The position numbers were made by a program, and so were the translations under genes. The notes under the pieces are model-generated. The model was not told where the DNA came from. It did not search any database and saw only the letters and a program-made list of their open reading frames with translations. Of a stretch of 64,000 bases of DNA, positions 32,777 to 43,600 are shown one piece after another. The DNA comes from Entoloma clypeatum (taxonomy: Eukaryota > Basidiomycota > Agaricomycetes > Agaricales > Entolomataceae): assembly GCA_963565915.1 (NCBI GenBank), contig OY751485.1:1550001-1614000 (forward strand), read 5' to 3'. Each line of letters opens with the position of its first letter. The first letter of the stretch is position 1.

Positions 32777-35450
32777 TATTGAAAAGTCACTGCCTCATGA
32801 GCAACAACAGAATGGGCGTGCGGAACATCTAAACCACACGATAATGGACAAGGCTCAAGTGCTTTGCTTTGATGTGTGTCTGCCCGATTCTTGGTGGGAA
32901 TTCTGCGTTGATCATGCAGTACACCTTTACAACTGGACTCCATTGAAACGCCATTCATGGAAAACACCAGTAGAAGCCTTAACATGGGAACAACCAGACA
33001 TCTCTCACCTGCATGTGTTAGGATGTGGCGCTTACATACACTTACCTGAAGACAAAAGGAAGAACAAATTATCGCCCAAATCGGAGCTGATGATCTTTCT
33101 CGGGTATGAACCCGGTCAGAAGGGTTTCAAGTTCATGCGCCTGCCACAACATCAGCTATTTATGGCTGCCACCGCATGGTTCGATGAGAACCTATTCCCA
33201 AAATGTCACAAAGGCAAGATGCCAACAGTTACACAATATCAGGATCCTACCGATATGGGACGGAACAATCCTGAAGGCCCCTCTGTACCAACAGACCTTC
33301 CTTCAGAAGATGGAGATGATTTTGGTGTTCCACAACCACATAATCATCCCGAACCCCCCTCCGAGCCTTTGAGCTCACCGAGTCCACAGCCACCGGCTGA
33401 GGATCAAAGACAGGACCATGGAAATCAGCCCTGGACCCCTAGGCCTTACCAGCCAGGGAAGCGCAAGCATGTGGAACAACCAGAAGGCGAACGTGATCGT
33501 CTTCCTGGTGACCATCATCCAGGAACTGAGTGTCCTAGTCGAATTTGGAAACAAACCTGACGTCCCGGAAATGTTTACGGCGATATGCCAGCGACAGATG
33601 TTCATAATCAAGGACAACGTGAATGGCGGAGAACTGTCAATGAGGATACCTTGAGGGTTCCGTACAACCCACAAAGACAGTCGGATCCCGGACCTTCCAA
33701 TCCAGGTCCATCCTCCGATCCATCAAACACTGACAACATTGCATCTGATCGAAACAAGGATGCGGACACTTCCACCCCTCAAGGGGATAACGAGGAGTTT
33801 GAGGATTACCTCACTTGCTTGTGTTGGGAAGGGGAGTAGAGCTTACAACATACCTGCTGAAACACGCGGTCCCTGTCACAAGCGAACTTCCAAATCAATA
33901 TAGGGACATCGCACGCATGCCTGAAGCGTTGCAGAAGGAATGGAAATGTGCTTGCCAAGAGGAATTAGAGGCCCTCAACAAGCGCAAAGTCTTTGAGTTG
34001 GTCAACCTACCAAAAGGTCATAAAGTGATACAGAACCGATGGGTATTTGCGATCAAATCGGATGGTCGCAAAAAGGCACGATTAGTTGCCAAAGGATTCT
34101 CACAAGTCGAAGGCATCGACTTCTATGAATTATTCTCCCCAGTCGTCCGGTACAAAACCGTTCGAATCATTCTTGCCTTAGCTGCGCTTGAGAACTGGGT
34201 GATATTGGCACTAGATGTCAAATCAGCTTTCCTCTATGGGAAGCTTGACAAACAAATTTGTATGAAGCAGCCTGAAGGCTTTGTGGTGAAAGGAAGCGAA
34301 CACATGGTGTTGGGCTTATTACGAGCCATCTATGGACTTAAACAGGCAGCACGAGCCTGGTGGATTGAATTGGTCCAATCGATGAAAACACTCAGATTTG
34401 TCCGCATCTTCTTGGACAGCGGAGTATTCATTCACACAGACAAAAAGACAGGCGACTTGGTCATCGCCCTGATCTACATCGACAACTCCCTATTCACAGG
34501 TCCCAATCAGCGCCTGGCCCAGAAGAAAAAAGCTGAGTTTATGAAAATCTGGGATTGCCGAGACCTAGGTCATGCGAAAGAATTCCTTGGCATGACTATT
34601 CGCCAGGAAGGTCGTACAATCAAAGTCGACCAAGTAGCGTACCTGAAAAACATTCTTAAGTGCTTCGGCATGACAAATGCCAAGCCGGCCCCTACTCCAC
34701 TACCCACAGGGTATTACCTGGGACCAAACCAGGGGGAGTCGAACCCAGAAATTCGATCCCGATTCCAATCGGTGATTGGATCCCTGTTGTACCTATCTTT
34801 GGGTACACGGCCCGACATAGCCTTTGCAGTTGCAAAGATGTCGCAGATGTCAGCCAACCCGTCCCAAGAGCATCTTGATAAGTCTCTTTATATATGCAAG
34901 TATCTTGCAGGGACGCAGGACTATTGCTTAAGCTTTAGAGGCACATCAATGTCCGGCCTAGCTGCGTACACAGATTCTGATTGGGCATCAGACCCCTCTA
35001 ACAGAAAGTCGCAGACAGGATTCTATCTGAAACTTGCTGATGGCATAGTCATCTGGCAATCGCGCTGTCAAAAGACAATTGCGCACTCATCCACGGAAGC
35101 AGAGTATATGACACTCTCAGATTGTGCTAAAACCTGCAAATGGCTCATCAACATGTTTGGCAAACTCCACCTTCCGAAAGTGACACCTGTCCCTATCAAC
35201 GGTGATAATCAAGGGTCCATCTTCAATGGGCAAAACCCTGTAACTGGAGGACGCACTAAACACATTGACATATGATACCATGTGATACGTGAGTATGTCG
35301 AAGAATAAATAATGGAGCTCTTCTTCACTCCCGGGACTGATAACCCCGTGGATATGTTCACGAAGAATTTACCAAGAGTAACCTTCAAGAAATTCCACTC
35401 GCAATTAGGGTTAGAGTTTATCTCACCCTACACTCCACTTACGAAACGAT
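32777..35450 (+). pseudogene. Copia A integrase end, reverse transcriptase and RNase H
   Basis: Resumes the integrase at IEKSLPHEQQQNGRAE (catalytic Glu) and continues to WWEFCVDHAVHLYNWTP. A TGA at 33557-33559 and a frame change near 33830 separate it from RT. The RT has VFAIKSDGRKKARLVAKGFSQVE, FLYGKLDKQICMKQPEGF and YIDN in place of the usual YVDD, which removes one catalytic Asp. RNase H has AAYTDSDWASD and STEAEYMTLSD. The end is broken by TGA 35273-35275 (HIDI-stop-YH, Arg expected) and TAA 35306-35308, after which NPVDMFTKNLPR is still readable. Confidence 0.9.
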
Positions 35451-35465
35451 TATCAGCTTCTAAGT

Positions 35466-35474
35466 GAGGGGGAG
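35466..35474 (+). promoter_or_regulatory. Copia A polypurine tract
   Basis: gaggggga followed by g, directly before the 3' LTR. This is the plus-strand priming site of LTR elements. Confidence 0.7.
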
Positions 35475-35600
35475 TGTTGGAACTATAGATTCTAGCACTG
35501 TGATCCTGCTGACTAAGCAACACATGATCACTACGTCATCATGATGTACCCATGACATCATACTGATGTCATTCTCTGGAGCACTCCATGAGTTACTATA

Positions 35601-37219
35601 CAGTGCCTCACAAAACTGATTCAATGTTTGTTGCTTTTTGAATACCTTCAAGATAACTCTGCAAAGAATACCAATTGAATTAAACCTTTGGTATATAATT
35701 GAAAGCCCTACTTCAGGGCTTTCAGAATATAAAGGAATCATATGATTTAGATCAGAATCCATGGAGATATGATTAAATTAAATCAGCAACTCATTGAATC
35801 AGTTTTGTGAGTACCTATGGCAATTATCAGAATCAAATGCTTCACTGGTTGTATGGTAACCAGTTGTCATGACTTACTGATGGAACTTGAATAGAACCCT
35901 GATGGGTTGTCAAGGAAAGTTGTATAAGAAGAATCCAACCTCAACAGCCTCCATAATTAATCATGCGCCCTATCTCCTCTTCCCACAAGGAAAACATTCT
36001 TTCTCTGGCCTCCAATGGTCACCCCACTTGTCATATTGCCTCTAACCTGGGTGTCAGCCAACCAACTGTCTCCAGAGTGCTTCAGAATCTTCTTCCTCAT
36101 CGCAATCTCTCTTCTGGTGGTCGTCCATCCAAGCTTTCTCCCACCAACACACGAAACATACTTTCACAAATCACCTCAGGGAGAGCCTCCAATGCTGTGC
36201 AGGCTACCAAACACATCAACACTGTCATCTCCAATCCTGTCTCCCCAGAAACTGTGAGAAGGGTTCTCAGAAAACATGAATTCAAGGCTGTAACAAAGAA
36301 GAAAAGACCTTTCTTAAAGGCCATACATCGGAAGAGGCGGTTGGCATTTGCTATGAAGCACAGGGAATGGACAGTGGAGGACTGGAAGAGGGTCATTTGG
36401 TCAGATGAGACCAAAATCAACAGGTTTGGGTCAGATGGCAAGGAATGGGTCTGGAAAAAGAAGGGTGAGGGGCTTATTGAAAGAGAGGTTCAGGACACAG
36501 TCAAGTTTGGGGGAGGAAATATTATGGTTTGGGGTTGTATGGGTTGGGAAGGTGTGGAGAGACTTGCAGAGGTTGAGGGGAGGATGGATGCTGATCAGTA
36601 TGTGTCCATTTTGGAGGACAATTTGCTGCCCAGCATGGAGGAGAGTGGAATCTCTGAAGAGGAGATCATTTTTCAGCAGGACAATGACCCCAAGCACGCC
36701 TCCAAGAAGGCCAAAAAATGGATGGACAGCAAGAATATTGCTCTGCTGGATTGGCCTGCACAGTCCCCAGACCTCAATCCTATTGAACACCTCTGGGTTC
36801 ATATTAAAAGGAAGTTGAATGAATATCCAACACCACCCAAGGGAGTCTGGGAGATTTGGGACAGAGCAGCAGAGGTGTGAAATAATATAGAGCCAGAAGT
36901 GTGTCAAAACCTGATAGAAAGTATGCCAAGAAGAGTAGAGGCAGTAATCAAAGCTAAGGGGGGTAATACCAAGTACTAAAGTATAAAATACTGTATTTAT
37001 TGTACATACTCACAAAACTGATTCAATGAGTCCCTGGAGTAATTTGATCATATATTGATCATTTTTTATGGGAATTACATAATTATTGCAGATGCCGAGA
37101 GTCCTGAAGCAGGGCTTTTAACCAGGTACCGATACCTTCTTTTGATTGGCATTATTTGCAAAGTTATTTTGAAGGTATTCACAAAGTAGCAAACATTGAA
37201 TCAGTTTTGTGAGGCACTG
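35601..37219 (+). mobile_element. Tc1/mariner element, copy 2 (1619 bp)
   Basis: Flanked by TA (35599-35600 and 37220-37221). Both ends are about 210-bp foldbacks with the motif tcacaaaactgattcaatg in inverted pairs. Nearly identical to copy 1 throughout, so both moved recently compared with their copia host. Confidence 0.96.
35963..36880 (+). CDS. Tc1-type DD34E transposase, copy 2
   Basis: 305 residues: two N-terminal helix-turn-helix units, then the DD34E catalytic core (WSDETK, QQDNDPKHAS, SPDLNPIEHLW). It ends WEIWDRAAEV at TGA 36878-36880. The same frame goes on for about 32 more codons (NNIEPEVCQNLIESMPRR to GNTKY), and related transposases usually have Trp at the TGA. Copy 1 shares the TGA, so it predates their spread. 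Either the shorter protein is active or the element is moved in trans. No other damage is seen. Confidence 0.88.
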   Translation: MRPISSSHKENILSLASNGHPTCHIASNLGVSQPTVSRVLQNLLPHRNLSSGGRPSKLSPTNTRNILSQITSGRASNAVQATKHINTVISNPVSPETVRRVLRKHEFKAVTKKKRPFLKAIHRKRRLAFAMKHREWTVEDWKRVIWSDETKINRFGSDGKEWVWKKKGEGLIEREVQDTVKFGGGNIMVWGCMGWEGVERLAEVEGRMDADQYVSILEDNLLPSMEESGISEEEIIFQQDNDPKHASKKAKKWMDSKNIALLDWPAQSPDLNPIEHLWVHIKRKLNEYPTPPKGVWEIWDRAAEV

Positions 37220-37464
37220 TATATGTGTCTTTAGTATAGGAACATACAAAGAGACCACAACATGGTCCATGTGCATATATTAGTATAAATAGTAGACCTG
37301 TAACATAGTTGCAGAATAAGAACTCTTCCAGTTCCCACCACGTCAGTTGTCTCTAAACTCTCCTCTAGCTTAACAAGCTACTCAATTCCTGATCCTCTAT
37401 CCACTCTTGCTAACTACCTTGTATGTCGTCCCACATGGCGCACCTCGCTATATTCAATAATTGG

Positions 37465-38589
37465 CGACGCACCTCATCACCAATGCCCATCCGCGCTCAT
37501 CAGCATGTACCCACCGTGGCAGACGATCCTCGTCTTGATACACCCTTCCCTGGTCTGTCAAAACGAAATTGAAAGTCGAAAGCAATGACAAAGATCATTG
37601 TTGCTGTGCATCCATCGAATCAGACAAGGACAGCTCCTCATCCTCATGTGCAGGAGGCCAACACCACGCGTTGGCGGAGGCGGAAAGACCAGCCCTTGAC
37701 GAGAAAATGCTCGTCGATGATGGTGGAACAGTGTTGAGCACCGTTGAATTGTTTATCGAGTCAGGGGACATACCTCAGATTTCCACCTGTGCCCACGGCG
37801 GGCGGGATAGCGTCAACGCCGGTACCTGCCGTCGAACCCCGTCGATGATGTGGCGCACAGGCAGGTTGTGAGAGGGGCGGGGACGGATATAGATAGACCT
37901 GTAGGTAGTACGTGGTGTTAGTGACGGGCGATGAAGCCCAAACCGATGAATGCACCTGCTATGCACCAGTGTTTCACGTATTAAACCTGGTACTGTGGGG
38001 GCTGGCATTGAGATCGCTCGAGGGAGAGCAGTGGAGTTCTGTCTTAAGCAGGAAAGTAGAGGTGGGGCCATGTTATCCCAGATCTGTGTATTTGGGAGGT
38101 TAGACAAGGGCAGAAGGGCGAGGATGAGATGTATTCCTTACTTACCGATTCTCCCTTGGCCCTGCATGACCTCCAGCAGGTTGACATGCTCGTTGGACAG
38201 TGCCTGCTTGATTTGGGCCATACTGCCTGGTTGGTCTTGAGGGGGAAGCACTTGGCGGGGCGGTGGGGAGGGGCAGAGAGATGGCAGTTGCGAACAAAAA
38301 TTCATAAGATTCAGAACCAAACACTAACCAAACATTCAACCAACTAGTTCGGCGGAGTTGGAAATGACTTCAGATATTCCTTTGGCATCATTCTCGCCGT
38401 TGTACAACACTACGAGCCCTCCGCCTCTCTGGAAACTTACGACTGGGCGGCTGCCACTACTCTGATGACCAGTAACAACCGATGACTCTATTTTCAATGG
38501 CGCCATCCATCCCTCCATACTATAGCTGGACATTGCCTTGAAAGGCGACGTCGTTGGGATGTTCTTCGCCAGGGGATGACGGCCGGCTA
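37465..38589. other. Low-copy region with possible minus-strand exon remnants
   Basis: On the minus strand a short frame MAQIKQALSNEHVNLLEVM (near 38219) ends at a GTAAGT donor. A cacag acceptor near 38086 opens IWDNMAPPLLSCLRQ, but the phases do not join, so this may be a broken gene. An upstream open stretch at 38336-38545 also looks coding-like. On the plus strand 37600-37780 reads KDSSSSSCAGGQHHALAEAE. No family recognised. Confidence 0.3.
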
Positions 38590-38692
38590 CCGCCCCAACG
38601 GACACGTCTCGCCCCCACCGCCCCCCTCCCACGCCCAACGGCCCCCAGAATGGCCATCTATCGCCACCAATGACCGTCTCTCGCACCAACGG
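38590..38692. repeat. Minisatellite, left part (about 18-bp units)
   Basis: Degenerate units of the form gcccaacggccNctctc. The array is interrupted by copia B and continues at 44529. The five bases aacgg (38688-38692) are the copia B target duplication. Confidence 0.75.
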
Positions 38693-39001
38693 TGTTGAAG
38701 TTCCACCTGGGCGTTAGCCACAGATGTACTGAGCAACCAGCTACAGTGGAAGTACTCTACATAACCGTTCTAGCCACTTACATGGTTTGGGAGGGGTGAG
38801 GCTGGTGAGAGCGGTTGAGGCTGGTAAGAGCGATGGAGCTGGTTAAGAGTCAAGAGACAACTTGTTGATATTAACAGTTTCCTGGTCTTATATACCGTAC
38901 TACTGTTTGTACCAACCAAATAAGTATGTAATCGAAGATGTGTAAAGGTCACGTGATATAATCTAATCTAATCTAATCTACGTGATGGAAAAGTTTCAAC
39001 A
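38693..39001 (-). repeat. Copia B 3' LTR (309 bp)
   Basis: Identical by eye to 44220-44528. On the minus strand a purine-rich tract (atatggggggg, 39002-39012) directly precedes it. Confidence 0.95.
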
Positions 39002-39066
39002 CCCCCCCATATTTAGTACATACTTCTAAATACATCTTACTTTTTCCCATATAGGTACTCTTTCGT

Positions 39067-40659
39067 CTAGTTTTTAAGTAATCCAAAGTACGGGATAAAC
39101 TTGCTAAAGAGGACTTTCCCCAGATTCTTAGTTAAAAGGTCTGCAGGGTTATTCACTCCTTCGATGAATTCGACCGTAATGATGCCTTCGGATACTTTTT
39201 CTCTGACGAAGTGGAATCGCACGTCAATGTGCTTGGACCGCTTTTCAGTTACAGGGTTGGATGCGATAAAGACGGAGCCATTGTTATCTCCATAGATTGG
39301 GACTGATCCGATCTGCATCCCAAGTTCGGCAAGCATGCTTCTAAGCCATGTCACTGCGCGACTGCAATCTGATAGCGCCATGTATTCTGCTTCCGTGGAA
39401 GAGAGGGCAATGGTTTTGTGCGCCGATGAAACCCATGTTACTGCTCCAGATGCCAGCGATACGAAGTAACCAGTGGTGGACTTCCTGGTGTTTTCGTCTG
39501 ACGCCCAATCGGAGTCTGTGAATGCGTAGATTCCTTTCCCAGAATCACCATCGTACATGATCGCGTAATTTTTTGTCGCCTTCAAATACCTGCAAATATC
39601 CCTTGCCACTTCTAAATGGCGTTTGGTAGGGTTTGCGGAGAATTGGGACATTTTGATTACGGCGAAACAAATGTCGGGTCTTGTCCCGATCATTAAGTAC
39701 AATAGTGACCCGATGACGGATTGGTACTTGGATCTGAGTTCCGCATTGGGTTCATCTTCAGACTTCATGGGTTTGTAGCCCGTCGGGAGTGGGGTATGGG
39801 TGGCATTAGATTCGCTCATCCCCATGCGTGCGAGAATTTTCTCAAGGTAGGGTACTTGATCAATGAAGATCCGCTTCCCACGTTGCCTTATTTGGATAGA
39901 GAGAAATTCTTTTGGTTCCCCATCAGGGACTAGGTGGCCTAGATCCCTACATTCCCATGTTGTCATGAAGGCCTTCTTCTTTTCCAGCGTGTATTCCCGG
40001 TTTGTGCCAAGAAAAGCAGAGTCATCGACATAAATGACGGCGATCACAGTTTCCCCTTTGGTACTTGTGTGAATGAAAACTCCCGCATCGGAGTGAAGCC
40101 GGGCAAAGCCGAGCTTTTTCATGGAGGAATCGAGTTCCCTCCACCAGGCTAATGCGGCCTGCTTGAGTCCGTATAGGGCTTTGTATAGTCGGTACACGAG
40201 GTTTTCTTTCCCCTTTACTATGTAGCCCTCAGGCTGTCGCATGTAAATTACCTCACGGAGTGTTCCATAGAGGAAGGCTGCTGAGACGTCCAAGAGTGTC
40301 ATGAACCACCCTTCAAGGGCTGTCAATGCCAGAATCAATCGGACTGTCTCGTATCTCACTACTGGTGAGAAGATCTGATCGAAGTCAATCCCTTCTACCT
40401 GTGAGAAACCTTTTGCAACAAGGCGCGCTTTCAAACGCCCGTCGGATTTTTCGTTGTAAACCCATTTGTTCCTTAGAGCTTTCCTCCCTGTAGGTAGGGG
40501 TACTAACTCCGTGATCACCCCGCGGCTTTTGAGCATGTCTAGCTCTTTTCGTTCTGCCGCATACCAATCTTCTTTGTTCGGAAGAGAGTATATGTCTTTG
40601 TGTGACATTTCGATGATGCCTACTTGGATGGAGATTGCCTCCATTAGGAGATCGTTCAT
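39067..40659 (-). CDS. Copia B reverse transcriptase and RNase H (530 aa)
   Basis: Starts MNDLLMEAISIQVG. The RT has RNKWVYNEKSDGRLKARLVA, DVSAAFLYGTLRE and an intact YVDD (VIYVDDSAFLG, about 210). RNase H has AFTDSDWASDENT, SSTEAEYMALSDCS and GDNNGSVFIA. It is in the same frame as the upstream ORF but separated by a TGA and ten codons. Within that gap the sensible peptide (WIEDVDWAVKRHG) lies in another frame that ends in TGA overlapping this ATG. Either two compensating indels or a real recoding/reinitiation site. Confidence 0.9.
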   Translation of the reverse strand: MNDLLMEAISIQVGIIEMSHKDIYSLPNKEDWYAAERKELDMLKSRGVITELVPLPTGRKALRNKWVYNEKSDGRLKARLVAKGFSQVEGIDFDQIFSPVVRYETVRLILALTALEGWFMTLLDVSAAFLYGTLREVIYMRQPEGYIVKGKENLVYRLYKALYGLKQAALAWWRELDSSMKKLGFARLHSDAGVFIHTSTKGETVIAVIYVDDSAFLGTNREYTLEKKKAFMTTWECRDLGHLVPDGEPKEFLSIQIRQRGKRIFIDQVPYLEKILARMGMSESNATHTPLPTGYKPMKSEDEPNAELRSKYQSVIGSLLYLMIGTRPDICFAVIKMSQFSANPTKRHLEVARDICRYLKATKNYAIMYDGDSGKGIYAFTDSDWASDENTRKSTTGYFVSLASGAVTWVSSAHKTIALSSTEAEYMALSDCSRAVTWLRSMLAELGMQIGSVPIYGDNNGSVFIASNPVTEKRSKHIDVRFHFVREKVSEGIITVEFIEGVNNPADLLTKNLGKVLFSKFIPYFGLLKN

Positions 40660-40689
40660 CCATGCCGTTTGACCGCCCAGTCTACGTCT

Positions 40690-43600
40690 TCAATCCATTT
40701 TTTCAAGATCAGAAGCAGGGGTGTCTTCCCCATAGATGCTATCTGGCATTCTCCGAACTCGTTGTTCCCTGATCGGTCGATCTGGTACTTGCTCGGGCTC
40801 TGGAGTGGGTACTCGTGGCTCGTCATCGGGTTCGCTACGCGGCAAATCATCGTCTGATTCAGGGTGATCCTGTCCAGTGGGAACAGGGTCGTGAGGTTTT
40901 TCGTAATGACTGTCATTGTCATTGTTTCCGGGGATGAGGTCCTCAAACTCATCAGCCGGTTCTGGGTTTTCCATTTCTGGATGGTTCTCTGGCAAAGGGT
41001 CGATGTGGCATCTAGGGTACTTGCTTTCATCAAAGATAGCTTTCCCACCCATGAAAATTGTATTAGTCTCAGGATCCATGAAACGGTATCCTTTGACCCC
41101 TGGCTTTGATCCGAGATAAATCATCAATCGAGATCTAGACTCCAGGGAATTTCTACGTTTTTCTTTTGGGATATACACATATGCCTGACATCCGAAGACT
41201 CTGATGCTTGACATATCGGGGATCTCATTGGTCACCCTGAAGTAAGGGGTATTCCATTCGAGACGCTGCATGGGGGTTCTGTTGTAGAGAAAAGCTGCAT
41301 GTTCCAAACAGAATTCCCACCACATAGGTGGTAAGCACGCGTCGAAGCGCAAGGCCTGAGATTTCTCCCACAGGGTTCGATTTATCCGTTCTGCTCGACC
41401 GTTCTGCTGGTGCTGATACGGGAGCGTGACGTCGATCAGAATTCCATGATCGGCAAGTACATCCTTGTATTCGTTAAATTCTCCACCTCCATCAACTCGC
41501 CATTTCTTAGGAGTGGCTGCGAATTGATTCTGGATCATCGCAAGGAATTGTCGTAGTGCTATGACAGCATCCGACTTCTTCCTAAGCAAGACGACCCAGA
41601 CGTGGGATGAAAAATCGTCCAAAAACGTAAGGAAATATTTATATTTGTGGTATGATGCCGTGGATATTTGTTTAAGATCGGAATGGATCAGATCAAAGGT
41701 TTTTGTTGCCCTTGTTATCGAATTTGGATATGACTGATTTGGCATTTTCCCTTTGAGGCAACCTGTGCAACTTTCCTGTGATTTCTCACGTACTAGTGTT
41801 TCAGGTACCCCTTTGGTACTGGTGGGAATCTTTCGGAGTGCTTGATCATTTGGGTGACCAAGGCGCTTGTGCCATGTTTCAACAGTGATTTCGCTCGAGA
41901 TCGCATGGATCTGGTCATAGCGTATTTCAGTGTCTAACCAGTAAATGGTTTGACCAAGGATGTGGGGCGAAAACTGGATTTTGCTCAGCCCTTTGGAGAT
42001 GTTAATTTCTCCACAAGTCCCGTCTACTTTGTAACCATGGTTAAGGAAGACGCCTAGGGACAATAGGCGTGTGTCCATGTCCAGGATGTAGAACACCGGT
42101 CTGAGAAGATGGGTTTTTATTTCCCCATTTAGGGTGTGCCGTACTGGAACGGCCCCAACTCCGAGTATTTCCAGTTTCTTCCCTTTAGCTGCAGTTTGGA
42201 CGAATCGCTTGACCGTGAGAGGTCTATAATATGCGAAGTCCTTAAACTCATAGGTGAAGTGTAAAGAGGCGCCGGAATCTAGTATCCATTGCGCACGTTC
42301 TTTTTCCTTACAATGTGTACAAGAGGCGAAATGTTTAATATATTTTTTATGTAGATCACTGCTAATGTGATCTACACACTCTGTACTGGTACTGGCTAAT
42401 ATATTATACGTCTGTTGAGAGGTATTATTAGCATTCCGCAATTGATAAGGTTCAAGAAAGGGTTTCGACGAACCGTCAAGTTCTATCTCATCCTCAAACA
42501 CATCCGGCCCCATCCGTTCCTGGTCGATGTCCATCATTTTCAGCGATTCTTCTATCGACGGGGCTACGCGACGCTGTTTAGCCGGCCTTTCGTCGATGTC
42601 AGGAATGATGGTATCTAAGATACGGAGGTTTGACCCAGAGGGTTGAGCACTGATCTCTCGGGCGAGTCTTCGCACCCTCTCATTCTTTTTCCACACAGAC
42701 GGCTTTCCTGAGGGAAGTCCGGTGTACTGAGAAGGAGGCGGGTTCATGCGTTGCAGGAGTGACTGCATTTTTTCTGACTCAGGCTGTGCGGTACTTGTAG
42801 TTTTCCCGCGGCCCGTTACAGTGGTGAAGGCAGGTGCATAATGAGGAGGGAGATGGCAAGGGGCACGTTGACGAGGAGGAAGAGGACAAGGAGCAGGACG
42901 ACGAAGGGGTTGCTCAATGGCTGGTGCAATAAACTCGACCATTTCCTCAGCTTGGTCGGAGTCGTTTTCTGCGTTGTTGGCGCGCTTCTTCTGGTTGCGC
43001 CAGCGTCCTTTTCCCTTCTTCTTTTCAGAAGCGGTACTTGGGTCGGTCGAGTTAGGCTGCTCGTCAGCATTGTTACGCGAGGTACTCGGCGCTGTCTGCT
43101 TTTCCCATTTGGGGTCTTGCCCCTTTCGCTTAGTCCCGGAAATTTTCCGGGCCTGCTCGTTGGACGCCCGAGTAGACCCAATTGCGTACTTGCGCCTGTA
43201 CTCTGAGACGATGCTGTCGGCGACCGCCTGCCATGTGAAGTCGTCGGCGTCGTAGACCTGAAAGAGGGCGGTGGAGAGCGACGACCAAGCATCGGGAATG
43301 GCACTTGCCAGGATCATAGCTTGCATGAGGTCGGGCACGACAAAATTCGACTCGCTGAGACGAGCGAAGAGTGATCCTAGGCGTTCGATCTCTGGCACAG
43401 GGTCCCGACCTGACAGTTTGAAGGAGGCAGCGGCCTTAAAGTCGCCGAATATGGTGGCGGGGGAGACCTTTGAATACGTGTCCTTCAGTATCGTCCAGGC
43501 TTCCTTCGAGGTCTTGGCGTCTTTGATGTGCCTCCTGATGGCTTCGGAGACCTTGAGGCGGATGGAACCGAAAGCCATGTCGTCGTCCCTGATCCATGTC

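Larger units (their letters stand above)
9981..37459 (+). mobile_element. Ty1/copia element (copia A) split by several nested elements
   Basis: LTRs at 9981-10344 and 35475-37459 (the latter interrupted) are flanked by the 5-bp duplication attgg (9976-9980 and 37460-37464). The internal order is leader ORF, gag, protease, integrase, RT and RNase H, which is copia order. Nested elements lie at 12635-15461, 16310-32776 and, in the 3' LTR, 35601-37219. Without them the element is about 7 kb. Several stops show it is inactive. Confidence 0.93.
35475..37459 (+). repeat. Copia A 3' LTR, interrupted by Tc1 copy 2
   Basis: LTR parts are 35475-35600 and 37220-37459. Taking out the Tc1 with one TA restores agttactatatatgtgtct exactly as in the 5' LTR. 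Confidence 0.93.

Noticed and set aside
38961..38985. taatc pentamer run as an independent microsatellite
   Set aside because: Present identically in both copia B LTRs, so it belongs to the LTR promoter region.
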